Positions 15,529 to 23,519 of a DNA stretch of 45,863 bases are shown here, piece after piece. The notes beneath the pieces were generated by a model. It did not search any database and was not told where the DNA came from. It saw only the letters and a list, made by a program, of their open reading frames with translations. Every line of letters starts with the position of its first letter. Within the stretch, counting starts at the first letter, position 1. Origin of the DNA: Hinthialibacter sp964556895 (lineage in GTDB: Bacteria; Hinthialibacterota; Hinthialibacteria; Hinthialibacterales; Hinthialibacteraceae); the NCBI GenBank assembly GCA_964556895.1, contig CAZKYC010000029.1:1-45863 (forward strand), given 5' to 3'. A program made the position numbers and the translations under genes.

Positions 15529-17136
15529 ATGAAGAGAGCGTATTATCTATTATTTACACTGTGTTTGTTGGCGCCGGCGGCGTTTGGCCAGGGCATGATG
15601 GTCAAGCCGATGAGGCTAGACCTGACGCTGCAACCGGGGCGCAACTACAACGTCAATCTAGAATTCACCAATACGACCAGCGACCGCACCATCAACGCGT
15701 CATTGACCAAACACGATATGGTGCAGGGCGCGAACGCGTCGTGGAAAGTGGTAACGCCCGAAGAGATGGAATCGGGCCAGTATACACATAATTCATGCCT
15801 CGACTGGTTGAGCGTCGAAAATGAAAGTTTGACAATTAGTCCTCTACAAGGCATTCAAGAAACCTTGTCGATAAAAATTCCCCGCACCGCCAAAGGTGTG
15901 TTTACCGGCGCCCTGATTGCGCAAACCCAACGCGACCCGAATGAGACTGGATTGGGATTAGAACTACGCTTTATTATTCCAATCACGATTTCTACAGAAG
16001 GCGCCCCAGCGCGAAAAAAAATCGATCTGACAGATGTTGACCTTCATTTCCAACCGTCACAGAGCGGTTCGCAAGAATCAAAAGATTTAGTCATTGTCGC
16101 GTTTCAAAACAGCGGCCAAGCCAACGCCGATGTGAGTGGAACCGTGTCGATTTCAAAAAAATCGGGATCGCGCTGGAGAAAAATTACTGACATTGAAATC
16201 GCCCAAAAGAAGATATTCGCAGGCATGTCAGTCCCGTTTGAGCTTGAGACGCCGCGCCGCCTGGCTTCAGGCATGTATCGCGTTGATGCGCGGATGGAGG
16301 TTGACGGGCGCCCGGTCAAGCCGCTGCGCAAAGAAATCGATTATTCTGGCGATCCGTCAATCTCAAACGTCGCGTCTGACGTCAATCTCGAAATCGCTCC
16401 GACTCAACTCGACATCGACTGCACAAAGAACAAGCGCGGCCGCGACTCGTTCATGTTGACCAACCACTCTGAAGAGGTGTTGGCAATTGAGTGTGCGGTG
16501 ATTCAGCCAGAGAGCCTTGAAGGCGTCGCGATTGGCCCAATATTAGGCGACCATTTTACCGCCCACGAATGGGTAACGCTCAGCCCAAACGTTGTCACCC
16601 TGCGCCCGGGGGCCCAACAAAAACTGATGGTCAATATTGCCTATCCAGAACAAGACCATCAAAAGCCCTATCACTTTGCGAAGTTGCTCATCAACGCCAA
16701 ATTCGCAGACGGCCAACAAGCGGGCAAGTTGAGCTCGATGATCGTGATCAAAAATGAAGCTCACAGCGAGGTCCCGCGCATCTCATCGATTGACGTTTCG
16801 CTGGCCAAAGAGGCTGTTCACCAATATTCCATCAAGGCGCGTTATGGCAACGTCGGCACTAACCTGATCAACCCGAAAAGCGTCTGTAAACTGATGAGTT
16901 CGTCGGGCGTTTCGACCGCCGCAATGTGTGAAATGGTTATTGACAAGAAAACCGTCTTGCCGCTGACGATCTTTTCATTTAATGGCGTGTTAAATATTGG
17001 CGGCGTGTCTCCGGGCGCGTATGTTCTCAGCCTGGGGACGTCGTTTGAAAGCGGGAACGAAGTCCAGAAAATCCCTGTTGAAATCGTTGAAGAAAACGGC
17101 GAGAAGATTTTGAAGCGGCTTGAGACCGAGAAGTAA
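15529..17136 (+). CDS. multi-domain periplasmic chaperone-like (Ig-like) protein
   Basis: The 535-residue protein has a signal peptide (YYLLFTLCLLAPAAFG). The mature part reads as four beta-sandwich domains. The first (about 24-150) runs from VKPMRLDLTLQPGRN to LELRFIIPITI, the layout of pilus-chaperone or DUF916-type domains: P-x-R-x-x-L, a Gly-turn, V-x-x-x-N. The second is about 160-280. The third (about 285-410, IAPTQLDIDCTKNKRG to FADGQQ) repeats the chaperone-like pattern, and the C-terminal one is about 415-535. Classical chaperones have two domains and about 230 residues, so this is an unusual long form. The ATG at 15529 directly precedes the signal peptide. The next gene (secretin) starts 38 bp downstream. 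I infer that it guides or caps the subunits in the periplasm. Confidence 0.72.
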   Translation: MKRAYYLLFTLCLLAPAAFGQGMMVKPMRLDLTLQPGRNYNVNLEFTNTTSDRTINASLTKHDMVQGANASWKVVTPEEMESGQYTHNSCLDWLSVENESLTISPLQGIQETLSIKIPRTAKGVFTGALIAQTQRDPNETGLGLELRFIIPITISTEGAPARKKIDLTDVDLHFQPSQSGSQESKDLVIVAFQNSGQANADVSGTVSISKKSGSRWRKITDIEIAQKKIFAGMSVPFELETPRRLASGMYRVDARMEVDGRPVKPLRKEIDYSGDPSISNVASDVNLEIAPTQLDIDCTKNKRGRDSFMLTNHSEEVLAIECAVIQPESLEGVAIGPILGDHFTAHEWVTLSPNVVTLRPGAQQKLMVNIAYPEQDHQKPYHFAKLLINAKFADGQQAGKLSSMIVIKNEAHSEVPRISSIDVSLAKEAVHQYSIKARYGNVGTNLINPKSVCKLMSSSGVSTAAMCEMVIDKKTVLPLTIFSFNGVLNIGGVSPGAYVLSLGTSFESGNEVQKIPVEIVEENGEKILKRLETEK

Positions 17137-17174
17137 TGTGTGTTGATCTGTCGTCGTGTAGGAGAGCAGACGTC

Positions 17175-18770
17175 ATGGCATCACGAATGCGCACCATTGT
17201 ATTGTCACTGATGGCAGGGGCCGTTTTTACCGCGGCGGCCTCTGCGCAAGACGGCGATAATGTGCTTGACCTGTCAAGTTTGTTCAACGCCGCTGACCTG
17301 GAAGGCATCACAGGCGAAGTACGCTCCACAACGGGTTCCAGCGACAAACAAGCGACGCTCGACGCTCTCAATCAACGAACCGAGCAACAGGCCCCTCAAT
17401 CAGCTACGCCTGAAGCCTCATCGACTTTCAATGATTCAATTGATCAAGACGAACCGGTTGACGAGCCCGTTGTTGAACCTCCTCAACAAAAGCCTTCACA
17501 ACCGTCTGGCGATGGATTGATAACCAATTCGTTTTATGACACCGACTTGCGCCAGGCGCTGCAAGATATGGGCATGAGCGTCGGGCGGACAATAATCAGC
17601 TCACCAGATGTTTCAGGGTTTATCACATGTGAACTTGAAAACGCAACATTTGACGAAGCGTTACACTTGTTGCTCGCAGGGACTGGCTACGCGTCAATGG
17701 AAAAAAACGGATATATCTTGATCTATGAATCGAGTGTTACGGCGCCTAATTTTCTTGACATCAGCGAAACAAAAATTGTTTACTTAAACCATCTCCACCC
17801 GGCTTCGGCTGTCAACTTGCTTGCCCCACAGTTGCATGAGTATGTTTCATCAGACGATGCGCTCAAGACGAACCAGCTGTCAATTACCGCTCCACCAAAT
17901 ATCATGGAACGCATTCTCTCTGACTTGAAGAAAATCGACTTGCCGTCTCGACAAGTGTTATTAGACGTTCGAATCGTAATCATCGAAGGCCAGCAGTTAT
18001 TAAACATGGGGATCACCTGGGAATGGCCGCAGATCACTTCCGGCGCCTTTGGCGGGGCCGCAGCAAGTGGGTGGCCGTGGCAGGTTCAAGTAGGGTACAC
18101 GCCCAGCAGTGAATTTACGAATGCGTTAAATCTGACGCTCGAATTGCTTTCACAAAACGACCAAGCGACTGTGTTAGCAAATCCACAAGTCATGTCAATC
18201 GACGGCGAAGAAGCTCAAATACGCGTCATTCGCGAAGAGTATTTTGAAATATTGACGCAAGGGTTTTATACCAGCTCGCAGTTAGAAAAAGTCGAAGCGG
18301 GTACATCGCTTCAAATTACGCCCAAAATATCCGCCAATAATGAAATCACCATGCAAATCACGACCGAAGTGAGCGACGTAATCTCTCGCGGCGCCAATAG
18401 TCTTCCGGTTGTAACCCGCCGTTCCGCCAGCAGCCGCGTCAGAGTTGAAAACGGCGGCACAGCCGCCATCGCTGGGTTGGTCGACAACCGGGCGGCCTCG
18501 GCGCGCATCAACGTGCCGGGGTTTAGCGCCATCCCTCTGGTGGGCGCCGCATTCAAAGACAGGCGCAACCAACAAACCTCCAGACAGGTGGCAATCTTTG
18601 TTTCGCCCACGATTGTGTCTGACCAGGACGAGTTTGTTTCAACATCGACCAAGTCCTACCACACCCATCCAACCATTACAGACGAATCATTCACCGAACA
18701 AGTCAAACAATTGTTAAAGAACAATAAAGACGCCGTTGAGAAAGACAATGATAAACCAATTTCAGGGTAA
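17175..18770 (+). CDS. secretin-family outer-membrane channel
   Basis: The 531-residue protein has a signal peptide ending ASAQD and a Pro/Gln/Glu-rich linker (about 55-112). A secretin/TonB short N-terminal (N0) domain follows (NSFYDTDLRQALQDMGM to GYILIYE), then an N1 domain (IVYLNHLHPASAVNLL to LKKIDLPSRQVLLDVRI). The C-terminal secretin barrel contains VLANPQVMSIDGEEA and the family signature VPGFSAIPLVGAAFKDRR. Secretins form multimeric outer-membrane gates for T2SS, T3SS, T4P and filamentous phage. No ATPase, platform protein or pilotin of those systems is in the window. ATG 17175 has AGGAGA ten bases upstream; an in-frame ATG at 17136 is less likely. Its immediate partners are subunit-like and chaperone-like genes. 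Confidence 0.93.
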   Translation: MASRMRTIVLSLMAGAVFTAAASAQDGDNVLDLSSLFNAADLEGITGEVRSTTGSSDKQATLDALNQRTEQQAPQSATPEASSTFNDSIDQDEPVDEPVVEPPQQKPSQPSGDGLITNSFYDTDLRQALQDMGMSVGRTIISSPDVSGFITCELENATFDEALHLLLAGTGYASMEKNGYILIYESSVTAPNFLDISETKIVYLNHLHPASAVNLLAPQLHEYVSSDDALKTNQLSITAPPNIMERILSDLKKIDLPSRQVLLDVRIVIIEGQQLLNMGITWEWPQITSGAFGGAAASGWPWQVQVGYTPSSEFTNALNLTLELLSQNDQATVLANPQVMSIDGEEAQIRVIREEYFEILTQGFYTSSQLEKVEAGTSLQITPKISANNEITMQITTEVSDVISRGANSLPVVTRRSASSRVRVENGGTAAIAGLVDNRAASARINVPGFSAIPLVGAAFKDRRNQQTSRQVAIFVSPTIVSDQDEFVSTSTKSYHTHPTITDESFTEQVKQLLKNNKDAVEKDNDKPISG

Positions 18771-19122
18771 TTCATTCATTCTATGCGTTTGTGTATTGGC
18801 CGCCGTGTTGCTTCAGTCGTGTGTCACGACTGGTAGCGCCAAGACGCCGCATGTTCAAATTATTCCATTGAAAAACAATGATAAAGCCGGGCTCGAAGCC
18901 GATGACATCGTGAGTGTCATGAAAATGTCAAATTTCAGCGACGAAGAGATTATCAAACATGCGCTGTCTTTACGAAATTGTCTGGCGATCAATGGTGCAG
19001 CGAATATTAAAGTCGGCGACTTTACCGAAATGATCTGTTATGTTCAATACCCAAATTTGATGGTGAGCACAAGATTGCATGGCAGTTTTGTGTATAACAT
19101 AGAAACCAATGAATACCGATAA
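18748..19122 (+). CDS. small lipoprotein of the secretin cluster
   Basis: The 124-residue product has a type II signal peptide with lipobox LLQSC (Cys at about residue 25). A roughly 100-residue mature domain contains ADDIVSVMKMSNFSDEEIIKHAL and a C-terminal beta part. The ATG at 18748 lies inside the last 23 bases of the secretin gene, with GAGAAAG seven bases upstream. Lipoproteins coupled to secretin genes often act as pilotins that carry the secretin to the outer membrane. That role is inferred from position and size only; no pilotin family match is evident. Confidence 0.78.
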   Translation: MINQFQGNSFILCVCVLAAVLLQSCVTTGSAKTPHVQIIPLKNNDKAGLEADDIVSVMKMSNFSDEEIIKHALSLRNCLAINGAANIKVGDFTEMICYVQYPNLMVSTRLHGSFVYNIETNEYR

Positions 19123-20263
19123 GTATCTATCGTTTCATTATTGCGAACCATTTATTGATTTTCTCAACGAGAATTCTGATACGTTTGTTTCGTTCAAAGA
19201 GTTGGCAGGCACGACGAATCCTTGGGAAATCAATGATTCATCTTTCCCTGTAATGCAGGACCGCATGGTAGAAATTGAAGAACAAATCTGCGGAAAAACG
19301 AATTCAAGCGATTTCAATTGTATCTTGTCAGAAAAAGGAGTGTATTGGCTCAAAGATGAATCGATGGGCAAATTTGTCACACATTTTGAAGAATATGTAA
19401 GTGACGTTCCGAAGTCTATCCCGCTGCCTATGTGGAGACTCAGCGCTGCGGAAATGGTCTGCTGTCAAGTAAAAAATTTGAGGTTGTTAATTATTTCGCT
19501 CGCGCGAGATATGAACTTATTAGACAAATACCACAACAGGGTCAATGGTGATTATAAAGAAATTAGGCGCGATTTTATTCGCCTTGAGAAAAACTTGATA
19601 TTGATGTTGAACGAATTTACCGAACTAAGACCTACACTAAAGAAAATCTTAAATAAAGGCGTTGACATTTTTGATCGCACGCTCATCACGATGGATATGT
19701 TCGAAAAAGATGAAATCACTGAGGAAACAATCGGATATTCTCAAATGGAATTGGTCGCTGCCCAAGAAGTCATTGAAAGACGAATCAAGGCAGTTAATCC
19801 CGCATTCCATTACCAGCTGAAATCTGTGAAAAGTGTTATGAAAAAAGAAATTCATGAGTGCGAGAGTTTTCATCTGCATCGCACAAGTCAATGGGAATTC
19901 ATCATAGAGACGATGGTTGATGATCAAAGCGAATTTAGTTATGAATTAAAAATCCATTCACTTGAGCGACAAGTTTTTACAAAAATCATTCAAGATCGCG
20001 AAATAGAGATTGGTGTATCTCCGCATGGTCAAACTGCACTCTCGATAAGCAAGCGAGCAGAAACATGTAAGCAACAAGGACAGAAAATTGACGAAGAATT
20101 GTCAAGTGGTCAACCAGATAGCCAGGGCGTGGATAACGATACTCAAAATGAATCTTCTACAAACAAACAATCGAATGACGATTTATCAAGTCTGGAACGA
20201 AGTCCCTCTAAAAAGCCTTATGTCTCTCGCATGGCGTTCGCCAATAGACGAGGCAGTCGATGA
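19109..20263 (+). CDS. unrecognised cytoplasmic protein closing the secretin cluster
   Basis: The 384-residue protein overlaps the lipoprotein gene by 14 bases, so translation is coupled. It has no signal peptide or membrane helix. It looks mostly helical up to about residue 230 (RRDFIRLEKNLILMLNEFTELRP), then partly beta. A polar, low-complexity tail of about 70 residues ends the protein, rich in Ser, Gln, Asn and Asp, with basic KKPYVSRMAFANRRGSR last. Base composition is more AT-rich than the preceding genes. I recognise no domain. A cytoplasmic protein tied to an outer-membrane export cluster could be a regulator or scaffold; this is inference. Confidence 0.72.
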   Translation: MNTDKYLSFHYCEPFIDFLNENSDTFVSFKELAGTTNPWEINDSSFPVMQDRMVEIEEQICGKTNSSDFNCILSEKGVYWLKDESMGKFVTHFEEYVSDVPKSIPLPMWRLSAAEMVCCQVKNLRLLIISLARDMNLLDKYHNRVNGDYKEIRRDFIRLEKNLILMLNEFTELRPTLKKILNKGVDIFDRTLITMDMFEKDEITEETIGYSQMELVAAQEVIERRIKAVNPAFHYQLKSVKSVMKKEIHECESFHLHRTSQWEFIIETMVDDQSEFSYELKIHSLERQVFTKIIQDREIEIGVSPHGQTALSISKRAETCKQQGQKIDEELSSGQPDSQGVDNDTQNESSTNKQSNDDLSSLERSPSKKPYVSRMAFANRRGSR

Positions 20264-20312
20264 AAATAAACTGATACTCAGTCTCATATTTGTTCTTATG
20301 CCCTAATCCTTT

Positions 20313-20337
20313 GCCTCCTTAACGGGGGCTATTTTTT
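20313..20337 (+). terminator. intrinsic terminator of the fibre/secretin cluster
   Basis: GCCTCC pairs with GGGGGC around the loop TTAAC (one G-U pair), and TATTTTTT follows. It lies 50 bp after the stop of the last gene of the cluster. The next gene (hutZ-like) is convergent and ends 139 bp further on. Confidence 0.82.
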
Positions 20338-20475
20338 GATCAAAATTTTATTATGACCTCCGGCAAAGCCAGACGGTTGCTCTTTTTAGACCGCCAGACG
20401 AATCTCTCGTTCCGCATGATTGTTGGTCGCGGGAACCGCGCGGGAACCATTGGATTCTCCAGAAACGTCAGCAGT

Positions 20476-21234
20476 TCATCTCAATACTTTTTCAAGCGCT
20501 TCGCTGGGCGCCGCTTCTCGTGCACGTTTTACCAGCGCGACCATGACTGGGCGCGTTTCTTCTGCGCTGGTGAGCGGTTGGTCAAATTCCAAGCGCACGA
20601 CCTGATCTTTGCGGCGCATATCAAAGCCTTCCGGATCAACGCCGATCAACTTCCATCCATTACCTTCTTTCTTCAAAAGATTTTGGGCGAACAGATCAAC
20701 CGCATCGCAATGGTCTTCATTCATGTGTTGAATGATTCGGTCTTCACTCTCTCCAAGATTAGCGGCGCCGCCAATGTTGAAGTGATACTCATCTGCATCA
20801 ATCCAATGGATGCGGCCGAAACCGGCGACCAGGTGAGCACGTTCGACTTCCATACGAAACAAGAAAAACTTATGAGCGTTGCTATATTTGCGTGATTGTT
20901 CATGGCGCTTAAAAAACCGTTCAACCAAAAGAGCATCTTTGCTTTCCGTCATTTTGCCTTGCAAGCTGATGCGGGCGCCGGAAAGCGGATCATTTAATCC
21001 AGTTGTGCTTTCAAACAGCATCGAGGCGCGTTCGTTCTCCCACAAATTTTTCGTATGCTCCGCCATCTCTGAAATATAGATTAACGGATTGCCTTGATAA
21101 TCAGCGGCAGTTAATACCAATGATGCGTAAGGGTCGCCGCTGGTTTCACGCATAACAGTAGCCAAGACGCCTTTCTCTTTTGACCGCACTAAGCGGCGGC
21201 TAATCCAATCAGGTTGCTCATGTCGATTACTCAT
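20476..21234 (-). CDS. hutZ: HugZ/HutZ-family haem-degrading or haem-handling protein
   Basis: The 252-residue cytoplasmic protein has an N-terminal split-barrel FMN-binding-like (pyridoxamine-phosphate-oxidase) domain (about 10-160, with GVLATVMRETSGDPYASLV). A C-terminal DUF2470 domain carries its HMNEDHCDAVDLFAQ signature. This domain pair is typical of HugZ/HutZ haem utilisation proteins, which bind haem and can open the porphyrin ring. AGGAG lies eight bases before the ATG. It is the last gene of the minus-strand haem operon, 24 bp after hmuV, which supports the assignment. Whether it is an oxygenase or a haem carrier cannot be told from sequence. Confidence 0.88.
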   Translation of the reverse strand: MSNRHEQPDWISRRLVRSKEKGVLATVMRETSGDPYASLVLTAADYQGNPLIYISEMAEHTKNLWENERASMLFESTTGLNDPLSGARISLQGKMTESKDALLVERFFKRHEQSRKYSNAHKFFLFRMEVERAHLVAGFGRIHWIDADEYHFNIGGAANLGESEDRIIQHMNEDHCDAVDLFAQNLLKKEGNGWKLIGVDPEGFDMRRKDQVVRLEFDQPLTSAEETRPVMVALVKRAREAAPSEALEKVLR

Positions 21235-21258
21235 AGTAATTCTCCTATAAGAATGTTA

Positions 21259-22098
21259 TTACGCCATTTCATAGTTGGGTGTTCGTGATACGCTAAAGGT
21301 TTGGTATTCAGTTGCGCCCGTTTTGGGGACGATGCAGGGCCGGCCCGTATCGGGATGATCAAAAATATGTGCAGATAGGCAAAAGGCGTCTTCCAATACG
21401 CCAGCGCTAAACACTTCGCAAGGATGTCCCGTCGTCATCACCCGCCCTTGTTTCAGAACGACGATGCGGTCTGCAAACATGGATGCGACGTTCAGGTCAT
21501 GTAAAATTAATACCACTCCGACGCCGCTTCGCATAAACACGCACAAGTAATTCAGTAATTCATATTGATGATGAATATCCAGACTTGAAGTGGGTTCATC
21601 CATCAGTAAATAGCGATTGGGGTAAGGATCGCCCTCCCAAATCTGCGTGAGGACGCGGGCGAAATGAACTCTTTGGCGCTCCCCGCCAGATAAGGTGGTA
21701 TAGTCGCGTTCGCTTAAATACAGGATGTCGGTTTCGTCCATCGCTTGCTCAACGATTTCGTTATTGCGCCTCGGAGAGATCGATTCGAGATACGGCGCAC
21801 GCCCCATTTCGACCACTTCCTTCACACTAAAAGGAAAATTCAGCGGCGAGTGTTGCGGCATCACTGCGCGTAGTTTTGCCAGATTGCGGGGACAATAGCT
21901 TGAAAGCGCCTTGTTGTTTAGTTCTACGGACCCCGCTTTGGTTTTCAGGTCTCCAGTCAATGCGTTCAATAACGTGGTTTTTCCCGCGCCGTTGGAACCA
22001 ACCACCACAACGATTTCACCAGGGGAAACGGATATTGAAACATCAACCAGCAATGTCTTATCATGAATCGCGACGTCTATGTGATTAGCCGATAACAT
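21259..22098 (-). CDS. hmuV: haem ABC transporter ATP-binding protein
   Basis: The 279-residue ABC ATPase has Walker A GSNGAGKTT, a Q-loop in VMPQHSPLNF, the ABC signature LSGGERQRVHFARVL, Walker B YLLMDEPTSSLD and the switch His in LILHDLN. The haem/cobalamin/siderophore subclass is supported by the operon: HmuT, HmuU and two haem-processing enzymes. HmuV energises import of haem across the inner membrane through HmuU. The frame opens with a TTG one codon earlier (22101), but ATG 22098 has GAGG at seven bases. It lies between hutW and hutZ rather than beside the permease. Confidence 0.93.
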   Translation of the reverse strand: MLSANHIDVAIHDKTLLVDVSISVSPGEIVVVVGSNGAGKTTLLNALTGDLKTKAGSVELNNKALSSYCPRNLAKLRAVMPQHSPLNFPFSVKEVVEMGRAPYLESISPRRNNEIVEQAMDETDILYLSERDYTTLSGGERQRVHFARVLTQIWEGDPYPNRYLLMDEPTSSLDIHHQYELLNYLCVFMRSGVGVVLILHDLNVASMFADRIVVLKQGRVMTTGHPCEVFSAGVLEDAFCLSAHIFDHPDTGRPCIVPKTGATEYQTFSVSRTPNYEMA

Positions 22099-22122
22099 CA
22101 ATCGCCTCAGTCATTCAATTTT

Positions 22123-23499
22123 TCAAACTGCGTGCTTCATCTCAATCTTCTGTAAGTGTTCTGCAATGGAATGAGTAACCATCGACGTAATGTTGTAAGC
22201 CCAAAAACAACCATCCGCTGTCAGTTGAAGTCTGCCATAAAGGTTTTCGACAAGTTCTAATTCGATAAGTGAATTTAAAATTGACCGAAATTGCGGTAAT
22301 AATTCGAGAAAGCGCGCTTCATCAATTCCATTAATATCGAGCAAATTATATGCTTCCAATAAAGGACCTAGAGAAGATGGTTTGACGGAACAAGCAGCGA
22401 CAGACAACGTGCGGCTTCGCATTGACTCTGCATACGCGTCAATGTTCATTTCGCTCATGTAGCCAACGCCGCCAATCGACCCGCCCGCGCCGCAACCTAA
22501 ACCAAGAATATCAAATTGGCCTAGGCGCGATTGGTTATACACGCAGGTTTCCCGCCCTGTTTTTCCAAAATGGACTGGCGACATCCGGTCCCAATCTGGC
22601 TGTTGAGCAAAAAATTGGTCGGCGGCTTTGAAATAGGCAGCTTCCATTTCGACGCCGCCTAATGGTTCTTCCCGGCCTTCCGCCATGGCGCGCATTAGAG
22701 GGCTGTTTGGAAATGGAATCAGCGCATAAGTGCTCACACCTGTTACGGGGGCGTCTAAAACTGACGCGAGATCAACCCGCCATTGTTTCTCTGTCTGGCC
22801 GGGAAGGTTATAAATCAAGTCTAAACTGATGCTGTTAAAATCAAACGACGCGGCGTCACGCAAAATGCTCATCATCTTACCGCACGTCGTCACCCGACCG
22901 ACTTTTTGCCGGAGTTCCGTATTAAAGGTTTGTAAGCCAAAACTCAAACGGTTGGCGCCCGCCTCGCGCAACTGGGAAAAATAGTCAGAATCCATTCCCA
23001 TAAAACGTGTTTCAATCGTAATTTCACAATCGTCTGCAATTGGGAACGCTTTACGAATTTTTTTTAGGAGTCGCGTTACATGTTTTTTAGGCAGCGCGGT
23101 CGGCGTACCTCCGCCGAAATAGACCGCTTCAAAAGGGCGGCTTTGCGCCCATTGCGTATTTGCAACAAGTTCAATATGGTTATGCAGCGCATCTGCATAC
23201 AACGTCGTCGCAGGACCTTTAGGCTTTGTAAAGAACGCACAGAACGAACAGATTTTCTGACAATAGGGCACATGCACATACAACACACGGCGGCGGTCTG
23301 TGTTTGTTTCTTCTAGCCGATTCACTACCTGCTGGACGGCTTCTTCACCACGATAGGCCTTGCTGGGCAAACTCTCCGCCTGATGGTGTGTAATCACGCG
23401 ATGCTTAAACAACGACCAAGACGCAGCGCCCTCCTGTTTGCAAAGCAATGCATCTTTCAACTCCACACGCGGATCAATTTCTGATGTTTTTTTGTGCAT
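22123..23499 (-). CDS. hutW: HutW/ChuW-type radical-SAM haem-degrading enzyme
   Basis: The 458-residue protein belongs to the HemN-like radical-SAM family. CxxxCxxC is at Cys80, 84 and 87 (VPYCQKICSFCAFF), the SAM motif is YFGGGTPTAL, and the later ETRFMGMDSDYFSQLREAGANRLSFGLQTF type segment is in place. In haem loci this family (ChuW/HutW) opens haem without oxygen by radical methyl transfer, giving anaerobilin and free iron. The operon context favours that over coproporphyrinogen dehydrogenase. GAGGAA six bases before the ATG supports the start. It lies 20 bp after the permease gene. Both it and the HutZ-like protein occur here, suggesting haem use with and without oxygen. Confidence 0.9.
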   Translation of the reverse strand: MHKKTSEIDPRVELKDALLCKQEGAASWSLFKHRVITHHQAESLPSKAYRGEEAVQQVVNRLEETNTDRRRVLYVHVPYCQKICSFCAFFTKPKGPATTLYADALHNHIELVANTQWAQSRPFEAVYFGGGTPTALPKKHVTRLLKKIRKAFPIADDCEITIETRFMGMDSDYFSQLREAGANRLSFGLQTFNTELRQKVGRVTTCGKMMSILRDAASFDFNSISLDLIYNLPGQTEKQWRVDLASVLDAPVTGVSTYALIPFPNSPLMRAMAEGREEPLGGVEMEAAYFKAADQFFAQQPDWDRMSPVHFGKTGRETCVYNQSRLGQFDILGLGCGAGGSIGGVGYMSEMNIDAYAESMRSRTLSVAACSVKPSSLGPLLEAYNLLDINGIDEARFLELLPQFRSILNSLIELELVENLYGRLQLTADGCFWAYNITSMVTHSIAEHLQKIEMKHAV

Positions 23500-23519
23500 G
23501 TTGATTCCTCTTCACTTTC

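Noticed and set aside
17175..18770. Assignment of the secretin to T2SS (GspD) or T4P (PilQ)
   Set aside because: No GspE/PilB-type ATPase, platform or pseudopilin gene is linked; neighbours are subunit- and chaperone-like.
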